NCBI RefSeq assembly: GCF_031143425.1
Contig: NC_090445.1
Location: 1,194,834,691 to 1,194,898,690, forward strand
Direction of reading: 5' to 3'
Source of the DNA: Pleurodeles waltl
Lineage: Eukaryota; Chordata; Amphibia; Caudata; Salamandridae
DNA length: 64,000 nucleotides
Of this stretch, positions 47,331-56,617 are shown one piece after another. Numbering within the stretch: the first letter of the stretch is position 1; each line of letters opens with the position of its first letter. Below the pieces are notes generated by a model. It worked only from the letters and a program-made list of their open reading frames with translations. It had not been told where the DNA came from and made no database searches. Position numbers and translations under genes: made by a program.

Positions 47331-48609
47331 CTAGTGAGTGTTTGACAAAAACATGGAATAGCATCAGAGGTGTCGCTGCTGTGGACCACATTGGAGCATG
47401 CAAGAACAGTGCAGCTAGGGTGAGAAGGAAGAAGGGGAAAGTTGCAGTGAAAGAGGATGCACTGGAACACCCCAGGCTGTTAAAGCTAAGTTCAGAGTGA
47501 GGATAGTCCTGTGACCTGTCATCCTTAATACTACTGCTTTAACCCCTTCGCTGCCAGGCCTTTTCCCCCTCCTGTGCCAGGCCTTTTTTTGCCTATTTGG
47601 GGCAGTTCGCGCTTAGGCCCTCATAACTTTTTGTCCACATAAGCTAACCAAGCCAAATTTGCGTCCTTTTTTTCCAACATCCTAGGGATTCTAGAGGTAC
47701 CCAGACTTTGTGGGTTCCCTTGAAGGAGGCCAAGAAATTGGCCAAAATACAGTGAAAATTTCGTTTTTTTTTAAAAAAATGGAAAAAGTGGCTGCAGAAG
47801 AAGGCTTGTGGATTTCCCCCTGAAAATGGCATCAACAAAGGGTTTGTAGTGCTAAACTCAGCAGCTTCCTAGCTTTCAGGAACAGGCAGACTTGAATCAG
47901 AAAACCCAATTTTTCAACACAATTTTGGCATTTTACTGGGGCATACCCCATTTTTGCAATTTTTTGTGCTTTCAGCCTCCTTCCAGTCAGTGACAGGAAT
48001 GGGCATGAAACCAATGCTGGATCCCAGAAACCTAACCATTTCTGAAAAGTAGAGAAAATTCTGAATTCAGCAAGGGGTCATTTGTGTAGATCCTACAAGG
48101 GTTTCCTACAGAAAATAACAGCTGAAAGAGAAAAATATTGAAATTGAGGTGAAAAAAACATCAATTTTTCTCTACGTTTTACTCTGTAACTTTTCCCTGC
48201 AATGTCAGATTATGGAAAGCAATATACCGTTACGTCTGGTAGACTCCTCTGGTTGCGGGGATATATAGGGCTTGTAGGTTCATCAAGAACCCGAGGAACC
48301 CAGAGCCAATAAATGAGCTGCACCATGCAGTGCGTTTTCATTCTATACCGGGTATACAGCAATTCATTTGCTGAAATATAAAGAGTAAAAAATTGCTATC
48401 AAGAAAACCTTTGCATTTCCAAAAAGGGCACAAGATAAGGTGCTGAGGAGCAGTGGTTATTTGCACATCTCTGAATTCCGGGGTGACCATACAAGCATGT
48501 GAATTTTAGGGAATTTCTCAAATAGATGTCTTTTTTACACACTCTCCTATATTTGGAAGGAAAAAATTTAGAGAAAGACAAGGGGCAATAGCACTTGTTT
48601 TGCTAATCG

Positions 48610-50960
48610 ATGTTCCCCCAAGTCTACCGATAAAAATGATACCTCACTTGTGTGGGTAGGCCTAGCGCCGGCGACAGGAAACACCCCAAAGCGCAACGTG
48701 GACACATCCTAAATTTTGGAAAAAAACAGAGGTGTTTTTTGCGAAGTGCCTACCTGTAGATTTTGGCCTCTAGCTCAGCCGGCACCTAGGGAAACCTACC
48801 AAACCTGTGCATTTCTGAAAACTAGAGACCTAGGGGAATCCAAGGAGGGGTGACTTGCGGGGCTCGGACCAGGTTCTGTTACCCAGAATCCTTTGCAAAC
48901 CTCAAAATTTGGCTAAAAAAACACATGTTCCTCACATTTCTGTGGCAGAAAGTTCTGGAATCTGAGAGGAGCTACGAATTTCCTTCCACCCAGCGTTCCC
49001 CCAAGTCTCACGATAAAAATGATACCTCACTTGCGTGGGTAAGCCTAGCGCCGGCGACAGGAAACACCCCAAAGCGCAACGTGGACACATCCTAAATTTT
49101 GGGAAAAAACAGAGGTGTTTTTTGCGAAGTGCCTACCTGTAGATTTTGGCCTCTAGCTCAGCCGGCACCTAGGGAAACCTACCAAACCTGTGCATTTCTG
49201 AAAACTAGAGACCTAGGGGAATCCAAGGAGGGGTGACTTGCGGGGCTCGGACCAGGTTCTGTTACCCAGAATCCTTTGCAAACCTCAAAATTTGGCTAAA
49301 AAAACACATGTTCCTCACATTTCTGTGGCAGAAAGTTCTGGAATCTGAGAGGAGCTACAAATTTCCTTCCACCCAGCGTTCCCCCAAGTCTCCCGATAAA
49401 AATGATACCTCACTTGCGTGGGTAGGCCTAGCGCCGGCGACAGGAAACACCCCAAAGCGCAACGTGGACACATCCTAAATTTTGGAAAAAAACAGAGGTG
49501 TTTTTTGCGAAGTGCCTACCTGTAGATTTTGGCCTCTAGCTCAGCCGGCACCTAGGGAAACCTACCAAACCTGTGCATTTCTGAAAACTAGAGACCTAGG
49601 GGAATCCAAGGAGGGGTGACTTGCGGGGCTCGGACCAGGTTCTGTTACCCAGAATCCTTTGCAAACCTCAAAATTTGGCTAAAAAAACACATGTTCCTCA
49701 CATTTCTGTGGCAGAAAGTTCTGGAATCTGAGAGGAGCTACAAATTTCCTTCCACCCAGCGTTCCCCCAAGTCTCCCGATAAAAATGATACTTCACTTGC
49801 GTGGGTAGGCCTAGCGCCGGCGACAGGAAACACCCCAAAGCGCAACGTGGACACATCCTAAATTTTGGGAAAAAACAGAGGTGTTTTTTGCGAAGTGCCT
49901 ACCGGTAGATTTTGGCCTCTAGCTCAGCCGGCACCTAGGGAAACCTACCAAACCTGTACATTTCTGAAAACTAGAGACCTAGGGGAATCCAAGGAGGGGT
50001 GACTTGCGGGGCTCGGACCAGGTTCTGTTACCCAGAATCCTTTGCAAACCTCAAAATTTGGCTAAAAAAACACATGTTCCTCACATTTCTGTGGCAGAAA
50101 GTTCTGGAATCTGAGAGGAGCTACAAATTTCCTTCCACCCAGCGTTCCCCCAAGTCTCCCGATAAAAATGATACCTCACTTGCGTGGGTAGGCCTAGCGC
50201 CGGCGACAGGAAACACCCCAAAGCGCAACGTGGACACATCCTACATTTTGGAAAAAAACAGAGGTGTTTTTTGCGAAGTGCCTACCTGTAGATTTTGGCC
50301 TCTAGCTCAGCCGGCACCTAGGGAAACCTACCAAACCTGTGCATTTCTGAAAACTAGAGACCTAGGGGAATCCAAGGAGGGGTGACTTGCGGGGCTCGGA
50401 CCAGGTTCTGTTACCCAGAATCCTTTGCAAACCTCAAAATTTGGCTAAAAAAACACATGTTCCTCACATTTCTGTGGCAGAAAGTTCTGGAATCTGAGAG
50501 GAGCTACAAATTTCCTTCCACCCAGCGTTCCCCCAAGTCTCCCGATAAAAATGATACCTCACTTGCGTGGGTAGGCCTAGCGCCGGCGACAGGAAACACC
50601 CCAAAGCGCAACGTGGACACATCCTAAATTTTGGGAGAAAACAGTACCTACCTGTGGATTTTGGCCTGTAGCTCACCCGGCGCCTAGGGAAACCTACCAA
50701 ACCTGTGCATTTCTGAAAGCTAGAGACCTAGGGGAATCCAAGGAGGGGTGACTTGCGGGGCTCGGACCAGGTTCTGTTACCCAGAATCCTTTGCAAACCT
50801 CAAAATTTGGCTAAAAAAACACATGTTCCTCACATTTCTGTGGCAGAAAGTTCTGGAATCTGATAGGAGCCACAAATTTCCTTCCACCCAGCGTTCCCCC
50901 AAGTCTCCCGATAAAAATGATACCTCACTTGTGTGGGTGGGCCAGGTGCCTGCAACAGAA
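48610..50960. repeat. 383-bp tandem array, about 6 copies
   Basis: The same short frame starts at 48850, 49233, 49616, 49999, 50382 and 50748, giving spacings of 383 four times and then 366. Central copies are nearly identical by eye and the edges diverge. Beyond 50960 a more degenerate extension continues to about 51520. The frame encodes no recognisable domain, and its repetition follows from the DNA repeat. Confidence 0.92.
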
Positions 50961-51937
50961 TAAGGCCCAAAACCTGAAGGGATAGAAGGGATAGCACAGC
51001 AAGATTATAAGGGCATATTCTTTTATACATCTTTAGACGGACTCTGCTTTGGGGACCCACATAAGTGAGGTGTCATTTTACTTGGGAGACTGAGGGGAAA
51101 ACTGGGGAGTAGGAATTTTGTGCTGGAGCGGTGATCCTACTAAGAAAAATCAGGAAAATATGCTTTTTTATGCAAATTTTGAGGTTTACAGAGGAGTCTG
51201 GGTAAGAAAATGTTGGGGGAGCCACACAAGCCACACCTCCCTAGACTCCTTGGGGTGCCTAGTTTTAAAAAGTTTCTGGGTTTTGTAGGTTTCCCTACAT
51301 GACGGCCGCACCCAGGACCAAAAACATAGGTGGGCCCTCCCGCTCAAACACAGGTATTTTTGGAATATATCACTTTGATGTGTGCACATACGTCCGTGAT
51401 GTGCCAAACACTAAAATTGTGAAAAGAAACACACTTAGGTTATGTGAAGAAGACCCCTCACCCACCAACCAAGTTGGTGGCATGTTTCATCATCGGGGTC
51501 CCACCCGAGGCACCTAGCGTGTCTCAAGTGTGCTGCGACGCCTGATTACAGCGGAGCAGGTTTTGTCATTTGTACCACACATACTGGTTGGATTTGGCAC
51601 GAGGGTGAGTGATGGTTCAGTAGATCAAATTTTATTAACAAGAGATTTCACAAAAGTGAAATGCACTGGTAATAACTGAAAGGCCAAAAAACTGAACCAA
51701 TGACTCACAGCTCGTGAGCTGTAAAGCCACGACAAGGCACCAACCGCTTTACAGTCCATTCACACACCTTTCATACATGAAATGCACTAGACCATTCACG
51801 CCGCCAGCCACGGGCCCAGCACATTACAAGACTCTCATCCACAGACAGCGCCAGTCAAGGGCCCATCACTTTCATACGCCCACATGCCTGATACAGCAAT
51901 CACACCAGCTGATGAGTGTGTGGACTGGCGTTTGGCC

Positions 51938-52180
51938 GGCACTGCCAGCCAAGCGCCACACCACCAGACAAGTGCCACCCCACCCACACCACCAGCCAAG
52001 CGCCACCCCACACACACCGCCAGCCCAGCGCCACCCCACACACACCGCCAGCCAAGCGCCACCCCACCCACGCCGCCAGCCAAGCGCCACCCCACCCACG
52101 CCGCCAGCCAAGCGCCACCCCACCCGCGCCGCCAGCCAAGCGCCACCACACCCACGCCGCCAGCCAAGCGCCACTCTACA
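51938..52180. repeat. 28-bp minisatellite next to the transposase gene
   Basis: GCCAAGCGCC recurs at 52051, 52079, 52107, 52135 and 52163, exactly 28 bases apart, with earlier diverged units back to about 51938. It lies about 150 bp downstream of the transposase stop codon. Confidence 0.88.
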
Positions 52181-52331
52181 CATGCCATCCCCTTTTTTTT
52201 GTTTTTAAACAACAAAGAAACCACTAATCATAAATTAGTACAAAACTACAAACACAAAAGCTCTAACTGAATACATGACTAATGCCAACCGTGAAACCGA
52301 ACATATAAAAATATAAAACACCAGTTTACGC

Positions 52332-54125
52332 TCACGGAATTTCCCAATAATTCTTCTGTGTGTGATAGCTCCTGAAACAGCCACCCACACACAGCCCAGG
52401 CTTTGAAGGACAATCAGGGCAGTACGTCCTAGTCTCCTTCCTGATACCTCTTCGAGCACAGACTCTACATCTCTTAGCAGGAAAGTTTTTTTTGGCCGTG
52501 GGAGGAATGTGCTCAGCAAAGTGACGATCTTTCAATCTAGCCACATCCTCCACCACTGCTTCTCTAGGAACTCTTGCCTGTTCCAGCACAACAAGGCTAG
52601 CTATGATAGACTCCTGAAATTTCACAAATGTCATCCTTGACTCTGGAGAACTATCCTTAAACACAACAAAAGCATTAAAAGTTGCCAAGTGGAACAAGTG
52701 AAGCGCTAATTTCTTATACCACACATAAGACTTACGAGCAGCAGTGTAAGGTTCTAACCTCTGATCTACTCTATCAACACCACCCATGTGCTTATTATAG
52801 TCTAAGATGCACACAGGTTTGCGCACTTCGGCAACCTGACCCCAAACAGCCACAGGTGAAGTACTCTCATCATGGATGGTGCTTAGCATGTATACATCCC
52901 TCTTGTCTACAAATTTCAGAGCTAGCAGCTCATCATTCCGCAAGGCACTGCACTGTCCCTTCTCAAGTTTTTTACAGACAAGCTCTTTTGGATAGCCTTT
53001 CCGATTAGAGCGGATTGTGCCACAAGCAACAGTGTCCACTCTGAACAACTCCTTGAACAACCAAACTCCAGTGTAGAAGTTATCTACATATAAATGGTGA
53101 CCTTTGTTAAACAGTCGTCTACCAAGTTCCCACACAATTTTCTCACTAACTCCAAAAGTGGGAGGACAACCAGGGGGGTCAATATTGGAATCCCTACCAG
53201 TGTAGACCCGGAAATTATAAACATATCCTGTACTACTTTCTGACAGAATATACAATTTAATTCCATACCGTGCCCTCTTGCTAGGAATGTACTGCCTAAA
53301 AACCAAACGACCCTTGAACAGGACCAAAGACTCATCTACAGATATTTCTTTCCCTGGAACATAGATCTCTGAAAACCGATCTACCAAATGATCAAGGGCA
53401 GGTCTAATCTTAAAAAGACGGTCAGAATCAGGATGATCTCTTGGCAAGGCTAAAGCATTATCTACAAAATGCAACATCCGAAGAAGAAGCTCATACCGGT
53501 TACGACTCATGATGGCAGGAAATATAGCAGTTGCCATCAAGGGACTAGTAGACCAATATGAAGACAGCGACGGCTTCCTTATCAGCCCCATCAAAAAAGT
53601 TAAACCCAAGAACTTTTTCAACTCTTCCAGATTTGTGGGAATCCACCGGCTAGCTCTAGAGTGTGGCCTAAGTCTGGCAGCGTTGTCCCTCAAAAACTGC
53701 TCTGCATACAAATTAGTCTGCTCAACAATCTCTTCCAAAAATATATCGTCCATAAACAACTCAAAAAAGTTGACGGGCAAAAAGTTTTCCGTATTAACTC
53801 GACACCCTGGAAAACCAGTAAACGCAGGCAACTGTGGCTGCTCCATGTTTGGTGCAACCCATGCGTCAGGTCTTCCAATGGGAAGCCTTTCAGCCGCTGG
53901 CTCCTGCACCATTGGCACATCACTGTCCTCCTCTAAAACAGGCCCTTCATCAGCACTGAGAGTGGCTTCATCATCAGATGATTCATCTCTGACAGAAAAT
54001 TCACTTCCAGAATCCTGCACTTCCTCCTCTGCCTCAGATGCAGAGTCAGTCTCATATTCATGGTCAGAAGATGACTCAAAAAGCACACTAACAACCTGCT
54101 GAGCGGTCATCCTACGGCTGGCCAT
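52332..54125 (-). CDS. piggyBac transposase, intact, 597 aa
   Basis: Cuts and pastes the element at TTAA sites. The start chosen is the ATG of MASRRMTAQQ at 54125; the open frame runs 57 codons further upstream, but that part is hydrophobic, unlike the family, and lies over a likely 5' intron. An acidic N-terminal region (Glu/Asp/Ser-rich, about residues 15-75) precedes the transposase domain (about 100-480). Catalytic Asp candidates are D264 (SVDES), D348 (YVDNFYTG) and D451 (HMGGVDRVDQ), with spacing like the known DDD triad. A C-terminal cysteine-rich domain runs from C553 (CRVC) through CPDC to a final Cys/His near 587. Length and order match PGBD-type transposases (about 600 aa). No stop or frameshift interrupts it, which suggests recent selection or recent insertion. 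Confidence 0.93.
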   Translation of the reverse strand: MASRRMTAQQVVSVLFESSSDHEYETDSASEAEEEVQDSGSEFSVRDESSDDEATLSADEGPVLEEDSDVPMVQEPAAERLPIGRPDAWVAPNMEQPQLPAFTGFPGCRVNTENFLPVNFFELFMDDIFLEEIVEQTNLYAEQFLRDNAARLRPHSRASRWIPTNLEELKKFLGLTFLMGLIRKPSLSSYWSTSPLMATAIFPAIMSRNRYELLLRMLHFVDNALALPRDHPDSDRLFKIRPALDHLVDRFSEIYVPGKEISVDESLVLFKGRLVFRQYIPSKRARYGIKLYILSESSTGYVYNFRVYTGRDSNIDPPGCPPTFGVSEKIVWELGRRLFNKGHHLYVDNFYTGVWLFKELFRVDTVACGTIRSNRKGYPKELVCKKLEKGQCSALRNDELLALKFVDKRDVYMLSTIHDESTSPVAVWGQVAEVRKPVCILDYNKHMGGVDRVDQRLEPYTAARKSYVWYKKLALHLFHLATFNAFVVFKDSSPESRMTFVKFQESIIASLVVLEQARVPREAVVEDVARLKDRHFAEHIPPTAKKNFPAKRCRVCARRGIRKETRTYCPDCPSKPGLCVGGCFRSYHTQKNYWEIP

Positions 54126-54133
54126 GATCCTTC

Positions 54134-54269
54134 CTACAAAAATTAACTGGACAAATACACCACCAACAACCAGCACTGTGTAAGATAAGTAACAAAGTAT
54201 AGGTTTATCACTAAGAATTATAAACTCAAAAACTATACTGCTCACTTGCCTGAAAAAGCTTGACTCACC
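54134..54269 (-). other. Probable 5' UTR intron of the transposase gene
   Basis: On the - strand, a donor GCTG|GTGAGTCAAG (exon end 54270) and an acceptor TTTTTGTAG|GAAGGATC (exon start 54133) lie just before the ATG. The 136-bp intron would remove the in-frame upstream hydrophobic extension. This is motif-based and unproven. Confidence 0.5.
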
Positions 54270-54679
54270 AGCAACTACTCTGCACAGCCACAGCAATCAT
54301 CAACGATATCCCACTAAAAAGAGAAAAAAAAAAGCAAATTAGACATAAGACAACACAATAATCATTGTGCATAACTCTAAGGACAATTTCACACACAATC
54401 CTGCATTCAGTACACCACCTACAAACATGTCATTCATGCATTGCAAAAATACTCACTTGGAGTAAATTTATTTACTTACCTAAAACATGCAACTACGCAA
54501 ACCGCAGGACAACTACTGCCAAAACTGCAACAAGCCACAGCAAAGTCAGCAAAAGCTTTGAACTAGAACAAAAAGGAGAAAAACTGTTATTATCATAAAA
54601 GCAAATACTTCGCCAGTTGACAAACACTCCGCCACTAACCATTTTTTCATTTTCCCTTGTGTCTAGTCTTCTCTGCTTG

Positions 54680-56225
54680 GGGGAAGATGGGCCTAAAAAA
54701 AAATAGGCCAATCTACCCCGAAGGGGAGGGGGCAGAAATCACCCAGATTACATTGCACCCTTTGGGGGGGGGGCGACCCTTGCCCAAGGGGCCACACCCC
54801 CACACAAAGCACACACACACACATATAGTATCCCTGGCGCTATGGGGATTCTGCCCCCCTTGGGGACAGAAAGGCCTAAAAAATAGGCATATCTGCCCCC
54901 AAGGGGGGCAGAACTGCCCAAAAATACATGTGGGCCCCTGGGGGCGACCCTTGCCCAAGGGGCCGCCCCCCAACACAAAAAATAAAAACCAACAATAAAA
55001 TCCCTGGTGTCTAGTGGCTTTCTGCCCCCCTTGGGGGCAGATCAGCGTAAAAATAGGGCCAATCTGCCCCCAAGGGGGGCAGAAACGACGATAAATACAT
55101 TGCGCCCCCGGGGGGAGCGACCCTTGCCCAAGGGGCCACCCCCCAACACAAAGCACACATACAAACATATCTTTCTGGCGCTATTGGGATTCTGCCCCCC
55201 TTGGGGGCAGAAAGGCCTAAAAAAAATAGGCCTCTCTGCCCCCAAGGGGGGCAGAACTGCCCAAAAATACATGTGGGCCCCTGGGGGCGACCCTTGCCCA
55301 AGGGGCCACCCCCCAACACAAAAAATAAAAATCAACAATAAAATCCCTGGTGTCTAGTGGCTTTCTGCCCCCCATGGGGGCAGATCGGCCTAAACATAGG
55401 GCCAATCTGCCCCCAAGGGGGGCAGAAACGACAATAAATACATTGCGCCCCTGGGGGGAGCGACCCTTGCCCAAGGGGCCACCCCCCAACACAAAGCACA
55501 CATACATACATACTATTTCTGGTGCTATTGGGATTCTGCCCCCCTTGGGGGCAGAAAGGCCTAAAAAAAATAGGCCTCTCTGCCCCCAAGGGGGGCAGAA
55601 CTGCCCAAAAATACATGAGGGCCCCTGGGGGCGACCCTTGCCCAAGGGGCCGCCCCCAACACAAAAAATACAAATCAACAATAAAATCCCTGGTGTCTAG
55701 TGGCTTTCTGCCCCCCTTGGGGGCAGATCGGCCTAAAAATAGGGCCAATCTGCCCCCAGGGGGGGCAGAAACGACGTAAAATACATTTGCCCCCAAAGGG
55801 GAGCGACCCTTGCCCAAGGGGCCGCCCCCCAACACAAAAAATACAAATCAACAATAAAATCCCTGGTGTCTAGTGGCTTTCTGCCCCCCTTGGGGGCAGA
55901 TCGGCCTAAAAATAGGGCCAATCTGCCCCCGGGGGGGCAGAAACGACGTAAAATACATGTGCCCCCAAAGGGGAGCGACCCTTGCCCAAGGGGCCGCCCC
56001 CCAACACAAAAAATACAAATCAACAATAAAATCCCTGGTGTCTAGTGGCTTTCTGCCCCCCTTGGGGGCAGATCGGCCTAAAAATAGGGCCAATCTGCCC
56101 CCAGGGGGGGCAGAAACGACGTAAAATACATGTGCCCCCAAAGGGGAGCGACCCTTGCCCAAGGGGTCGCTCCCCCACACTAATATAACACACACACACA
56201 CACACACATACTGAAATCCCTGGTG
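54680..56225. repeat. GC-rich array with 171-bp monomer and 343-bp dimer period
   Basis: TCCCTGGTGTCTAGTGG occurs at 55001, 55344, 55687, 55860, 56032 and 56217. The first steps are exactly 343 and the last are 173, 172 and 185, so two monomer types alternate on the left and only one type repeats on the right. Each unit has paired CTGCCCCC and GGGGGCAG blocks. A short CA repeat lies at about 56189-56208. Confidence 0.88.
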
Positions 56226-56227
56226 TC

Positions 56228-56603
56228 TAGTGGGCATTCCTGCTGCCCGATCGCATCGCGATCGGGCAGCAGGAATGCTCAAAGAGACATCGAGGGAAAG
56301 GAAAACCCTTTCCTTTCCCTCGATGCCTCTCTCAGAGCACCCCCACCCCGCACGAAGGTGAAAAACTCACCTTCTCCCTTAGACGCGCTGGAAGCAAATG
56401 GCTTCCAGCGCGTCTTTCCCCCTTTCCATGAAATCAGCGCGCGATCGCACGCTGACGTCATGGGGGGGGTGGGCGTGAAAGGGGAAGGGATTCCCCTTTC
56501 AGCCCTGGCCTGGGGGTGTTGGGACTGCCAGTCCCAGGACGTAATGGTTACGTCCATGGCGCCACACGGGCGCTGCCATGGACGTAACCATTACGTCCCT
56601 GGC
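56228..56603. repeat. Chain of perfect hairpins at the piggyBac right end
   Basis: At least four consecutive inverted repeats: arms GAGCATTCC-like around CCGATCGC (about 56232-56281), arms around GAGGGAAAGG (about 56284-56332), GACGCGCTGGAAGC with its complement (about 56381-56413), and a long pair around GGACGTAATGGTTACGTCC at about 56527-56603. The arms are perfect or nearly so and lie immediately inside the terminal repeat. Confidence 0.8.
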
Positions 56604-56617
56604 GGGGAAGGGGTTAA

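Larger units (their letters stand above)
47543..56613 (-). mobile_element. piggyBac element with intact transposase and satellite cargo (9.07 kb)
   Basis: TTAA duplication at 47539-47542 and 56614-56617. Inverted ends are CCCCTTCGCTGCC at the left and the complement of GGCGGGGAAGGGG at the right. Layout from left: about 1 kb of unique end sequence, a 383-bp array, a 28-bp minisatellite, the transposase gene, a GC-rich 171/343-bp array and a hairpin chain. Known piggyBac elements are about 2.5 kb, so most of this length is tandem DNA. The derivative at 1259-5617 keeps both ends and both array types but not the gene. Confidence 0.87.

Noticed and set aside
48850..50963. Six nearly identical short ORFs (about 71-81 codons) in a row
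   Set aside because: They recur because the DNA repeats every 383 bp; the reading frame has no domain, the same unit in the other element is not open, and one copy fuses with its neighbour by a single base change.
51938..52180. CRISPR-like 28-bp repeats
   Set aside because: The repeats are contiguous with no unique spacers, in a eukaryotic transposon next to a transposase gene.
53509..54102. 197-codon ORF on the + strand opposite the transposase
   Set aside because: It is antisense to the acidic, serine-rich start of the transposase and mirrors its codon bias; no domain is recognisable.
54713..56282. Many Gly/Pro/Cys-rich ORFs of 80-167 codons on both strands
   Set aside because: They are translations of the GC-rich 171/343-bp array, present in several frames at once, with no independent support.
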